From contig OX235262.1 in NCBI GenBank assembly GCA_944472135.2, forward strand, positions 66,340,887 to 66,404,886: DNA of 64,000 nt. The letters run 5' to 3'. The stretch comes from Trichobilharzia regenti. Taxonomy: Eukaryota > Platyhelminthes > Trematoda > Strigeidida > Schistosomatidae. Numbering within the stretch: the stretch's first letter is position 1; every line of letters begins with the position of its first letter. Positions 61,001 through 64,000 of the stretch are shown piece by piece. Made by a program: the position numbers and the translations under genes. The notes under the pieces are model-generated. The model searched no databases, was not told the origin of the DNA, and was given only the letters and a program-made list of their open reading frames with translations.

Positions 61001-63886
61001 AAGACACTTGAAAATTAATCTGATACTCACTGGTGACTGATTACAGGACAAAGTTGGTTGAATTTCTAGAGATAAGTAAAGACTAATAATATCCTGAAGT
61101 CGGGTGTGAGGATATCGGCTAGTAGTAACGGTAAAACTCGCGAACTGACAGAAGTTAGAACCATTGAAAACCAGAGAGTAGCGTCTTAGTTTGATAGGCC
61201 TCAATAGATACCTTCATGAGTCCACCAGAGATGAAAATTAGGTCAGCTGACAGGACGAAAACATGCCATTGACACCGGATATTGGTGGCCATATTTATTG
61301 TAAACTGACAGAATTTAGAACTTTTGGGCGATTCGATTCCATTCCAGTAGCTGAATGGCCAAAGAGGTCGCCTAGTAATCTGAAGGTCCTGAGTTCAGTC
61401 CTCGTATAAAACATGGGAGCGTACTGTGACGAGTCTAGTACTCCTTGTTCTTCAGTGGTTCTTTAACTGATATCAGCCAGTGGTCAAAGTTGATAACTTA
61501 TCGAGTTAATTATTTCCTTCGTACAAATATCTTTTCATGCATACTGAAAAATTTAACTAATACTTAATTAATGTAAATGTAAAGTCCCTTTATTAAATTG
61601 GAGATCTTTTGTTTTCGCCATACATATATAGTTTATGTATATGATTTATGTTTGATGTCACACAAAATCAAAGACTTACAAGCAAACTGGTCGAAAGACT
61701 CCAGGTGAACATAGACAAGACGGAGGTGATGAAAATAACCAGCCAACAACAACAACAGCAAAATCCAGCGTCAATCACCATCAACGGGAGGAATTTGAAA
61801 GAGGTTACTTCATTGACTTATCTAGGGAGCATTGTCTCAACTACAGGAGGAACGGACGAGGATGTCAAATCGAGCGAGAATCGGGAAGGTGAGAAACACA
61901 TTCATCAACCTGAAACAAATCTGGAAATATTCGTCGATCAGCCTGCATCAACAACAAAATTCCGTCGGATTTTCAATACAAACGTCAAGTCAGTTCTTCT
62001 ATATGGATCAGAAACTTGGCGGGTGGGTCACAGAGAATATTTCCAACAGCCTGTTGCAGACCAGATCTTTATCAACAACTGTCTTCGCTGGATCTATACT
62101 GAAGATCAGATGGCCGGGCCGGAAAGAATCACCCACAAGAAACTATGGCTGGGAACAAACAAAACAAGAACAAAACAATCGCCAACCAACAAATATGCAG
62201 GAGAAAGTGGAGATCGATGGATGGGACACTCGCTGAGTAGGCCGGTTGGTGACATCGCGCGCGCGTCAGGCCATTGCTCGAGTGGAACCAGGCCGAAAGG
62301 GAAGCGGCGAGTGGGACGTCAGTGCAAGGGTGACATGGAGGAGATCGTGTGAAGAAGAGCTGAAACAGTATGGACTAACATGGATGGAGGTGAAAGGTAC
62401 AGCAGAAGACAGAAGCAAGTGGAGACGTGCAATTGAAGCCTTATTTTCCACTAGGAACCCAAAGGGAGAATAATAACAATAATAATACATATATAATTAG
62501 CACAGAGAAATGTGTTCTGATTTATTACCATTTATTGACTATTGATAATAATACTTGATAAATAAACTTTTTGTAAAATTTTGTAGATAGTCAGCTGATC
62601 GACATAACAGGCATATATTCTAAGTACTAATGTTTTATTAGTAAATACTCATTCAGACATAAGCAATTTGTCTAGTTTCAAATTTAATATTTGTTATTTA
62701 AAAATTGTCTGGGCAAATAAATGATCTGAGTGATTTACTTCTCAAGTTCTACTATTAATGACATGAGCGATAGTTGTGCATTTGTGAAAGCCATGACCAA
62801 TAACAAATACCTATTTCATGCGGTCACTTATCCATTGCTTAGTGACAGAGTATATGAATATTTCAGATCAGTAAGAAACGCTGAATGCAAGGGATAACAG
62901 GGAGTGACGTTAACAATGGTAATAATAATGCTACAAATCAAATTAAGTGTTTTGAAAGCGACAGGGAGTAGATCATCAAGGTGCAGGAGATATGGAGATC
63001 TTAAATTTCGAAATGAGCTCATAATAGGCCAAGGTTGACTATGTATGCAAGTAGCCAGAATTCGAAAAGGGAGAGGAGGTTAAAGTTATTCTGCTCTTCG
63101 AGCTGAGTATAATCGAGTACACCATATGTGAATTCAGCTTCTAACGACCGTTTAGCCTCAAGGTCACATGGTGGATCTGTTCAACGTGAAAAGTTTCCAG
63201 TTACTAATAATGATCAGTAGTACATAACTTGTTTAAATCGTTAGGTTAAGTGGCATACTAATGAATGCGTTTGCTTAGATATGATAGAGATTTGTAGCTC
63301 AGATGGATGCCACCTTCTTAGAAGGTGTGAAAACACACAAAAACAACCAATCACGTCCAAGGTCACCAGGAGAGATGATTAATAAACTCGTGGAGAAATC
63401 TAAAAGCTCACTTCAAATTGAAGTATGTGCTGACGATGTCACCTAGTAGTGCGATGAAAGCTTCGTAAATTAACTATCCAGCTCAGAGAACACAATCACT
63501 GCAGATACGTTTGCTTCTACTGTGGATTTCATTAAGAGCTGAAATTATTTAGAAAACCATCAGGAACCATGCGGCACTATCAAACCCTGAAAAATAATTC
63601 GAAAATCTGAATTTTATTTCACTATTATTATAAAACAAAATGGAGAATAGATATGTAAAGAAATTATTGTCTACCTTTGTGAAGCGAATCGTACTAAGCC
63701 TTCTCTGTAAACATAAGCACGAAATGGACTGAATCCTGCCACATAAACATATAGCCTTATATCAAATTTTGTTCCATCAATTAAATACGGTTGATTGATA
63801 TATGACTGGACGAGCACACGACGTTGTTTAGGAATATCAGACCAAGAACGTATTAATTTGATTCCAATGCCACGAGCTGATGCAGG
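22504..63886 (-). CDS. TTLL4: Tubulin polyglutamylase TTLL4-like, last seven exons (5' part outside window)
   Basis: Seven minus-strand exons join as 63886-63675, 60626-60519, 58438-58205, 49858-49162, 34909-34461, 25546-24363 and 22655-22504. They total 3036 nt, or 1011 residues plus a stop, with matching phases and GT/AG at every junction. Family knowledge: TTLL enzymes use ATP to ligate glutamate to tubulin side chains through an ATP-grasp-like fold. Motifs seen in order are KP-ASARGIGI and KFDIRLYVYV (residues 1-70), FVHLTNYSINK (71-107), and FGFDIILD with KPWLLEVNVSPSL (107-187). The Glu and Asn of LLEVN are expected metal/ATP ligands. After the core come LTPDDLR and LCKKGIHL, which favour TTLL4 over TTLL5. 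The C-terminal half is Ser/Asn-rich and probably disordered. The N-terminal half of the catalytic domain must lie upstream of 64000. Assignment to TTLL is very secure; assignment to TTLL4 rests on remembered family motifs. Confidence 0.9.
22803..22857. repeat. (ATT)n microsatellite at an RTE tail
   Basis: About 17 ATT units directly adjoin the minus RTE copy at 22858. Its 3' tail is naturally an ATA/AAT-type repeat, so the microsatellite probably grew from that tail. Confidence 0.85.
22858..23830 (-). mobile_element. RTE-clade LINE, reverse transcriptase end and C-terminal tail
   Basis: The minus frame gives MIQGCLLSPMIFPISVDWVM, then LEDLDFADDIYICLISHKLE (the FADD-type catalytic motif of the RT), NKLAEEASKIGLQVNIDKTE and further tail. 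It is the only copy in the window that keeps the catalytic aspartates. Interrupted afterwards by stops and frameshifts. Confidence 0.85.
23840..24320. repeat. Fold-back pair of family-c SINEs
   Basis: A minus copy (about 23845-24095) meets a plus copy (about 24110-24320) head to head across a short centre. TTCTAACTTCTACCAATTCG pairs with the CGAATCAGAAGAAGTTAGAA side. GTCCTAGTAGCTAAATGGTA and GTCCCAGTGGCTAAATGGTA are the two box A regions. The arms end about 40 bases from the TTLL4 donor at 24363. Confidence 0.75.
24363..25546 (-). CDS. TTLL4: TTLL4-like exon: long Ser-rich C-terminal region
   Basis: The acceptor CTCTTCAG opens the frame GIHLMTTEYTPKSNQVFW, so the apparent start codon at 25533 is internal. 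The 1184-nt exon is rich in Ser, Thr, Asn and Gln. It holds basic patches such as VRKVKHPVKRSSSTSD and an acidic stretch, DVGDDDGDDGDEDYDIDD, near the end. It leaves in phase 1 at AGCG/GTAAGA. The open frame runs on for 15 nt past the donor to a stop, and the real protein continues in the exon at 22504. No domain is recognised in this part. Confidence 0.9.
25857..26150. repeat. Inverted pair of PLE terminal sequences
   Basis: The left arm (25950-25857, minus) and right arm (26054-26147, plus) share the order CTGAAGATGTTGTCCAGAA, then GATGAAAGCTCC, then CAGCTCAGAG-like sequence. The same sequence follows the endonuclease of the PLE at 44719-47220, so these are PLE ends. Each arm is about 95 bases with about 100 bases between. 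Confidence 0.65.
26330..26740 (-). repeat. SINE family c, diverged
   Basis: Minus copy with GCTGGACAGCTGTCCTG, CCACTCAGCCACTGGGATGG (box A side) and AACTTAGGGCCTCCAG. The 5' part extends through GGTGTGATGACAAATAATTG. The hammerhead core is lost. Confidence 0.5.
26925..27150 (+). repeat. SINE family b
   Basis: Head TGTTTCAGCGGTAGAAGGC with box B GTAGGTTCGATCCTCGG. Tail with GGGAAGGTTAGGCATGAGGC, AACCCTACCCTGTGAAAATA and CCTGAAGTCCTACCTTCCAG. Confidence 0.75.
27160..27870. other. Intron DNA with a short (TA)n run
   Basis: A (TA)n run lies at about 27616-27634. No gene or known repeat recognised. The minus frame at 27355-27735 has no recognised motif and is taken as chance. Confidence 0.35.
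27880..28950 (+). mobile_element. Penelope-like element remnant 1, reverse transcriptase
   Basis: Broken plus frames follow PLE reverse-transcriptase order: LSSLDVSTFYTNIPINAALK (about 27890), YDTFVIGHKDADL (about 28055, from a YxDD-type motif whose aspartate pair is damaged) and DEEGELNILDCKIKRNLDEV with RIYKKP (about 28615). Many stops; no longer coding. Confidence 0.6.
29085..29150 (+). repeat. SINE family a tail fragment
   Basis: Only CAGTGTGGAATCAAGCTGTA and the A/T-rich tail remain, between two PLE remnants. Confidence 0.6.
29420..30940 (+). mobile_element. Penelope-like element remnant 2, RT to GIY-YIG end
   Basis: In order: SFDNESLFTNVP (about 29464), IKFTLEIKGEANVYFSDVEV (about 30085), CICSPDNLEAEQDLLKEILI with NRYSPRFIDKNI (about 30290). 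Then the endonuclease region follows: CLYQFTCC, GARYAGSS, KRLLEYYPACL, then FKLIYKAESDLSKA and SPKLCVQRKL (30597-30920). The order and spacing are those of a PLE. Frames are broken throughout. Confidence 0.75.
31385..31690. repeat. Sm-alpha-like repeats in fold-back arrangement
   Basis: A minus hammerhead block (31453-31409) is followed by a plus tRNA-like head (GTGGCCCAAGTGGTCTATTG; GGGTTCGAGCCTCGG). A plus segment, GAGACCGAGCACTTCGGTCC, comes after it. Confidence 0.65.
31409..31453 (-). ncRNA. Hammerhead-like block, C3 replaced by A
   Basis: On the minus strand: stem I ATCCAG with CTGGAT, then ATGACGA where the consensus is CTGANGA, stem II GTCC with GGAC, GAAA, a weak stem III, and C17. 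Only the first core base differs. It is in sense orientation within a TTLL4 intron. Loss of the C3-G8 pair would normally abolish cleavage. Confidence 0.6.
31920..32140. repeat. SINE family c, minus copy joined to an inverted tail
   Basis: Minus sequence from GGATTTCATCATGAGCTGA to TTCTGGTTACAAG switches directly to the plus-strand end of the same family (CCTAGTTCTCCAATGG to GCTAATGATGAAATCC). It forms a natural hairpin. Confidence 0.65.
32995..33375. repeat. Sm-alpha-like repeats, minus fragment then plus copy
   Basis: A minus piece (GGATGGTGACTAGCAGTGG, then AATCCAGGG) is followed by a plus copy. The plus copy has head GTCCAAGTGGTCTAATGGAC, box B GGGTTCAAGCCTC and a hammerhead block at 33292-33336, and ends at TTGCTAGTCACCATCC. 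Confidence 0.65.
33292..33336 (+). ncRNA. Hammerhead-like block, C3 replaced by A
   Basis: Stem I ATTCAG with CTGGAT (one G-U pair), core ATGACGA, stem II GTCT with GGAC, GAAA, then CGCGCAT and C17. It shares the A at core position 3 with the copies at 31409 and 10152. Confidence 0.6.
33600..33930 (-). repeat. SINE family c
   Basis: Minus copy with GTACTGGACAGCTGTTTCGT, box A side GTAGACCATTAAGTCACTGG and 5' end CTAGAACCCCAGGTAACTGC. Core positions in the CTGANGA segment are lost. Confidence 0.7.
34140..34375 (+). repeat. SINE family b
   Basis: Head CGGTATTTCAGCAGTAAAAC, box B GAGGTTTGATCCTCAGCC, tail GAAGGTTGGGCGTGAGGTTA and GAAACCCTATGTTTCATTCG. It ends about 85 bases from the TTLL4 donor at 34461. 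Confidence 0.72.
34461..34909 (-). CDS. TTLL4: TTLL4-like exon: LTPDDLR region
   Basis: It enters in phase 0 after TTTTGTAG with DPINSLRHMLSELTPDDLR and continues into ERYRAALGNFQCIFPL. In TTLL4 proteins a comparable block, with LTPDD-R and a FERIFP-like motif, follows the catalytic domain. It ends LINLCKK with an AAAAA/GTAAGT donor in phase 2, giving LCKKGIHL once joined to the next exon. The flanking introns are about 14.3 kb and 8.9 kb, both full of repeats. Confidence 0.92.
35310..35560 (-). mobile_element. LINE fragment of the 1575-2240 family
   Basis: Follows the same order as that copy, for example AAGCCGATGATGCAGCATAC beside GGAGGCGATGGCTTGGCATA, and CACAACCTCATTGGTTGACT. Strongly diverged. 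Confidence 0.5.
36080..36680 (-). mobile_element. RTE-clade LINE 3' end, strongly degraded
   Basis: Shares CAATCTCCTCCTTGTCATCC, CTCAATTCGTGGTTTTCGAT and the GATTTGACATTATTTTCC region with better minus copies at 12895 and 22858. Confidence 0.5.
36820..37085. repeat. SINE family c, minus copy joined to an inverted tail
   Basis: A minus copy (36825-37000) with GTTACAAGGCAGGGTCGAAG is followed by a plus tail (GATACTCCCAGGTTTTCTAA to GCTCATGATGAAATCC). The two ends are reverse complements. The hammerhead has C3 changed to U. Confidence 0.72.
37090..38190. other. Intron stretch with one unexplained short minus frame
   Basis: No repeat is assigned. At 37464-37390 on the minus strand the end of a frame reads CIYRREYLPDPALSQAEQDK, then MNFR and a stop, preceded by AG. 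Its amino-acid make-up looks protein-like, but the acceptor has no clear pyrimidine tract, so it is not called. Confidence 0.25.
38190..38425 (-). repeat. SINE family d
   Basis: Shares GATCTAGGTTTCGTGCTTGT, CTACAGTCTTGAAGGAA, TGTTACCACTGGGCTACTCA (box A side on the minus strand) and CTGCAGGACTGTAAAGGA with the copy at 55500. Confidence 0.6.
38604..38990 (-). mobile_element. RTE-clade LINE 3' end, degraded
   Basis: Starts with an ATT-type tail and CCGAGTAGAACATAGGACTT, then CTCTTCACATTATCTCCCCT and GGAGCATGACATCACTTGAG, the order of the other minus copies. Confidence 0.6.
39831..40070 (-). repeat. SINE family b
   Basis: Minus copy from TTTTTCCTTCACGTTCCCAG through GTTGCTAGCCTCATGCCTAA to box A region CTAACCGCTGTGCCACCGAC. 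It is similar to the copy at 46488. Confidence 0.85.
40200..40331 (+). other. Candidate orphan exon or retro-fragment in a TTLL4 intron
   Basis: A TGTTTCAATATGTTTCAG acceptor-like sequence directly precedes an ATG. The ATG opens a 43-residue frame, MDCSDVDINDWILTNNSEAV, then QVATSHLIHKVRQQKKQKDI and QSN, ending in TAG. Composition looks like a helical, lysine-rich protein end and unlike the surrounding repeats. LINE remnants start right after the stop. I do not recognise the protein, and no partner exon was found on this strand nearby. It may be the last exon of a nested gene, a pseudogene fragment, or chance. Confidence 0.25.
40332..41160 (-). mobile_element. Two LINE fragments with a SINE between them
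   Basis: 40340-40650 and 40935-41160 both match the 1575-2240 LINE family on the minus strand (GGAGATCACAAACAGCC; GTCAGCGAAGGCGACGGAGC). They overlap in the part of the element they represent, so this is not one copy split by an insertion. Confidence 0.55.
40690..40935 (+). repeat. SINE family b, diverged
   Basis: Head GGCACTGGTTGAATAGTAGA, box B region GTATTCAATTCCCAGTCGG, tail AACTCCACCCTGTAAAAATA and GTCTGAAGCCCTACGTTACA. Confidence 0.65.
41160..42457. other. Intron stretch, nothing assigned
   Basis: AT-rich intron DNA of the TTLL4-like gene. I saw no exon with splice sites and no family shared with the rest of the window. Confidence 0.35.
42458..42640 (-). repeat. SINE family a, minus copy
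   Basis: Reverse complement of the 9580 copy: CAGCTTGATTCCACACTGTA, GGAATTTTCAGCATGAATAT, GACCATAGATATCAGGTG, and CTAACCACTGTGCCACCGAC at the head. Confidence 0.85.
43175..43665 (-). repeat. Unknown dispersed repeat with a shared reading frame (copy 2)
   Basis: Inverted relative to copy 1 at 20694. The minus frame 43617-43408 reads MIFSFLKISSNKILTDGISC, then DTAVSELVKQKPFHCDISAL, SPSINSRYLVESQLKDVQK. Homology continues beyond the stop in both copies (CAATCAGGC, AGAACCCTACGAATC, CACACAAGAGTA). It lies in a TTLL4 intron. Confidence 0.55.
43875..44450 (-). mobile_element. RTE-clade LINE (SR2-like) 3' end, young-looking
   Basis: Reverse complement of the 18665 and 62000 copies with few differences. 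The minus frame has AGGSQRIFPTACCRPDLYQP, then RRKWRWIGHSLRRPLGDIVH and RRVGRQCKGDMEEIV. It ends in an ATT-type tail at 43875. Confidence 0.85.
44719..47220 (+). mobile_element. Penelope-like element, near full-length remnant split by a SINE
   Basis: In order: KLTKQHGKQVVELMITDAHG (about 44790), VDRGRTTVIMDTEDYIKKAD (about 45315), YPLISLHYIFSIDRKLAAET (about 45735), KLIGLCLTKYFHFNNQIYEQ (about 45850), SYVDKTFIIIKRNDLEYTHK (about 46020, the YVDD motif reading YVDK), YNKIPLLDILIKKTN (about 46133). After the SINE at 46488-46733 comes the GIY-YIG domain, MNCNKHYIGQSRFSLRIRIQ (from about 46888), then EYKLSVKRHD and CSFISMHGDN. Family knowledge: PLEs combine this RT with a GIY-YIG nuclease. The loss of the second catalytic aspartate and the many stops mean it is dead. 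Confidence 0.85.
46488..46733 (-). repeat. SINE family b inserted in a PLE, with target-site duplication
   Basis: Minus copy from the TTTTTCCTTCACGTTCCCAG tail to the box A region TAACCGCTATACCACCGACG. ATATATGAAATAA flanks it at 46475-46487 and 46734-46746. PLE coding order continues on both sides, so the SINE arrived after the PLE. Confidence 0.9.
47221..47430 (+). repeat. PLE 3' terminal region
   Basis: Follows the endonuclease: CAGTCACGACAGTGGTTGCC, TTCATGGAGAATT, GCTGAAGGGGATGTTGTCTA and AATTAAATCAACCAGCTTCT. It shares order with the PLE ends at 25857-26150 and 63295-63520. Its hammerhead-like core is damaged. Confidence 0.6.
47738..47972 (+). repeat. SINE family b
   Basis: Head GTGCGTCGGTGGCATAGCG, box B AGGGTTCAATCCTTGGC, tail AAAGGTTGGGCATGAGGCTA and TGTTCCACTGGGAACGTGAA with an A-rich end. 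Confidence 0.85.
48240..48920 (+). mobile_element. RTE-clade LINE 3' end, degraded
   Basis: ACAATCACCGTCAATGGGTG, then GGAGATGGACAACATTAAGC, AATTTCAAGTCAGTGATTCT and GAGGAAATAGATTGGACATA follow the order of the 61650 copy. The tail is GGAACTCAAGGAATAATTAA. Confidence 0.65.
49162..49858 (-). CDS. TTLL4: TTLL4-like exon: end of catalytic domain plus Ser/Asn/His-rich linker
   Basis: It begins LHTNTQLDDEVKTSVVKDMF, the helix following the catalytic core, then NLCGFQLPP. A low-complexity stretch of Ser, Asn and His follows, including runs of Asn coded by AAT/AAC repeats and of His near the centre. It ends LFYSSLMTDKEK at a GTTAGT donor in phase 0. The 697-nt length is unusually large next to the 108-234 nt catalytic exons. 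The inserted low-complexity part is probably disordered and may be lineage-specific. Confidence 0.92.
49935..50110 (-). repeat. SINE family c, diverged
   Basis: AATGACTTCAGTTAGAGAAC, TTTGTTTGAGACTCTACATC and CATACCACTGAGCTAGTGGG follow the minus order. It lies next to the family-a copy at 50117. Confidence 0.5.
50117..50300 (+). repeat. SINE family a
   Basis: Head CGTCGGTGGCACAGTGGTTA, box B AGGTTCGATCCCC, tail CAGTGTGGAATCAAGCTGTA, A-rich end. Confidence 0.85.
51236..51405 (+). repeat. SINE family b, shortened
   Basis: Box B TTTTGGTTCGATTCCCGGCT, then a shortened tail (GTAGGAAGCCCGATAAGGAG; TGATCCACTGGAAACACAAA). Confidence 0.65.
52022..52062. repeat. (TA)n microsatellite
   Basis: AAATA units pass into a TA run. 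A second, longer TA run is at about 55026-55070. Neither is tied to a known element here. Confidence 0.9.
52295..52740 (+). repeat. SINE family b followed by SINE family c
   Basis: Family b runs 52295-52530 (box B GGGGTTCGATCACCGG; CCTGTAAAAATAAACACTGC). A family-c copy follows at 52545-52740 (GCTGAATAGGTCAACTGGCT; GGTCCTGGGTTCAATCCTTG) with a decayed hammerhead block. Confidence 0.75.
53260..53610. repeat. Fold-back of family-c SINE
   Basis: Minus part 53265-53450 (GAAAACCAGGGAGTACTGGA) is followed by plus part 53470-53610 (AAAGAGTCCCAAACTAGGAC, then GTGGTTCTCTAACTGAAGTC). The outer ends are reverse complements. Confidence 0.65.
53610..55500. other. Intron stretch, nothing assigned apart from a (TA)n run
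   Basis: A (TA)n run lies at about 55026-55070. A 68-residue plus frame at 54475-54681 has a hydrophobic segment (VIFYILTVTTVIISFSLLLL), but no splice sites or relatives are seen. It is not called. Confidence 0.35.
55500..55860 (-). repeat. SINE family d, longest copy
   Basis: Contains CAAGCTAGTTGGCCTTCACC, ACAACCTTGAAGGAACTTAT, GAGATGTTACCACTGAGCTA (box A side), CAAACCTACGTTACCCAGTA (box B side) and TGATTGGACACCATCTA. It ends near AACCAGTGTCCAATCAAAG, so the two ends are partly inverted. Confidence 0.6.
56380..57360 (-). other. Unassigned stretch, possibly decayed mobile element
   Basis: A 60-residue minus frame (56574-56392) reads MVGLNVSETDDLKELFTSVR, then ALTNQRQVVDHRASFHSSTQ. It looks coding but is unrecognised. 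The far end (57285-57355: TTCCTTAGCCATTGG, CCTTCCGAGGACGCCAG) resembles the 3' tail of the 1575-2240 LINE. The whole may therefore be LINE-derived. Confidence 0.3.
57930..58175 (+). repeat. SINE family b
   Basis: Head GTGCCGGTGGTTCAATGATA, box B CTGAGTTCGACTCTCAGCC, tail GATTTGGCATGAGACTAGCA and GAGTTCCACTCCAAATGTGA. It ends about 30 bases from the TTLL4 donor at 58205. Confidence 0.78.
58205..58438 (-). CDS. TTLL4: TTLL4-like exon: FGFDIILD and LLEVNVSP catalytic end
   Basis: The acceptor is TTTAATTCAG and the donor CCAAG/GTAGAA. The exon encodes KLSKLWSYLTERGVDVPSLW, then RRASVYELFGFDIILDADLK and PWLLEVNVSP. This is the last conserved strand of the TTLL domain with its metal-binding Glu-Val-Asn. 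The split Ser (AG|T) restores SPSL with the next exon. A SINE of the b type ends about 30 bases downstream of the donor, very close to the splice site. Confidence 0.95.
59820..60310 (-). mobile_element. Penelope-like element 3' end, degraded
   Basis: The minus strand has broken frames like the end of a PLE endonuclease, then CGTCACGATAATAGTTGCC and CATAGGGAATTTC (compare CATGGAGAATTC after the 44.7 kb PLE), then TTGAAGATGTTGTCTAGA. Order agrees with 47000-47400. Confidence 0.5.
60519..60626 (-). CDS. TTLL4: TTLL4-like exon: HLTNYSINK motif
   Basis: This 108-nt exon (36 codons including both split ones) has no frame long enough to stand out alone. It has a clear TTTACAG acceptor and an AAATG/GTAAGT donor. 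It encodes FVHLTNYSINKHNKSDEN, containing the invariant HLTNYSINK block of TTLL enzymes. It enters and leaves in phase 2, matching both neighbours: R completes FASQR upstream and W completes NHKW downstream. Confidence 0.93.
61260..61500 (+). repeat. SINE family c, diverged
   Basis: GGCGATTCGATTCCATTCCA, GTAGCTGAATGGCCAAAGAG (box A) and AAGGTCCTGAGTTCAGTCC (box B). The end is GTGGTTCTTTAACTGATATC. The hammerhead block is mostly deleted. Confidence 0.5.
61650..62480 (+). mobile_element. RTE-clade LINE (SR2-like) 3' part, young-looking
   Basis: An open frame of 234 residues has ERLQVNIDKTEVMKITSQQQ, then NGRNLKEVTSLTYLGSIVST, VKSVLLYGSETWRVGHREYF, NNCLRWIYTEDQMAGPERIT and RRVGRQCKGDMEEIV. Read across a frameshift it continues to SRKWRRAIEALFSTRNPKGE. 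It ends in an (AAT)n tail. It is 5'-truncated and lacks the catalytic RT motifs. Confidence 0.9.
63295..63520 (+). repeat. PLE 3' terminal region
   Basis: Shares GCTCAGATGGATGCCACCTT, then GGTCACCAGGAGAGATGAT, TGTGCTGACGATGTC, GCGATGAAAGC and CCAGCTCAGAGAACACAATC with the ends at 25857-26150 and 47221-47430. It lies about 155 bases from the TTLL4 exon at 63675. Confidence 0.55.
63675..63886 (-). CDS. TTLL4: TTLL4-like exon: ATP-grasp core, KP-ASARGIGI and KFDIRLYVYV
   Basis: The frame opens after an AAAG acceptor and begins P-A-S-A-R-G-I-G-I, the glycine-rich nucleotide-binding loop of the family, whose preceding KP would lie in the upstream exon. It then reads LVQSYINQPYLIDGTKFDIR, the family signature. 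It ends FASQ plus two bases at an AAG/GTAGAC donor, leaving phase 2. Translation upstream of 63886 is intron, so the ATG-like starts in the raw frame are not real. The length of 212 nt fits the phase of the next exon. Confidence 0.93.
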
Positions 63887-64000
63887 CTTTAAAAATGCAA
63901 AAAGAAACAATAACAACTGTAGTAATGTTAAGTGTGTATTATACTCTTATATAAATATATTTGCATATTTTTCCACACAAAAATCCAAATTGATCTCGTC

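Overview
The window looks like a piece of a flatworm genome, most probably Schistosoma. Three things suggest this: AT-rich DNA with small exons and long introns; 3' ends of RTE-clade LINEs of the SR2 type together with Penelope-like elements (PLEs); and tRNA-derived SINEs carrying hammerhead-ribozyme sequence, as known for the schistosome Sm-alpha family. The species cannot be settled from the sequence alone. Most of the window is intron or intergenic DNA filled with repeats.

Two protein-coding genes are supported. On the minus strand, seven exons between 63886 and 22504 join with consistent phases and GT/AG sites. They encode the last 1011 residues of a TTLL4-like tubulin polyglutamylase, and its upstream exons lie beyond position 64000. 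On the plus strand, three phase-0 exons (4299-4538, 6755-6805, 10312-10641) encode the last 206 residues of a coiled-coil protein that resembles CCDC148. The two genes converge on about 11.9 kb of repeat-rich DNA. Tubulin glutamylation by TTLL4-class enzymes is a ciliary and microtubule function. A functional link with the neighbouring gene is not shown by the sequence.

Layout: 1-2270, LINE 3' ends. 4299-10641, the CCDC148-like gene with SINEs in its introns, one of which carries a hammerhead core that is complete by eye (7192-7237, minus). 11640-12620, the C-terminal GIY-YIG part of a PLE. 12895-15180, an inverted pair of RTE copies. 15850-20680, mainly SINEs, including a fold-back pair and one RTE end. 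20694-21172, a repeat of unknown type with a reading frame; a second copy lies at 43175-43665. 22504-63886, the TTLL4 gene. Its introns hold PLE remnants (27880-28950, 29420-30940, 44719-47220, 59820-60310), RTE ends, and four SINE families named a to d here. One SINE (46488-46733) sits inside the 44.7-47.2 kb PLE with a 13-bp target-site duplication.

The most interesting theme is self-cleaving-RNA sequence in three kinds of mobile element: the family-c SINEs, the Sm-alpha-like repeats and, more tentatively, the PLE ends. Copies show different degrees of decay. No clearly new protein system was found. The best candidates for something undescribed are the paired repeat with a shared open frame (20.7 and 43.4 kb) and an isolated 43-residue open exon at 40200.
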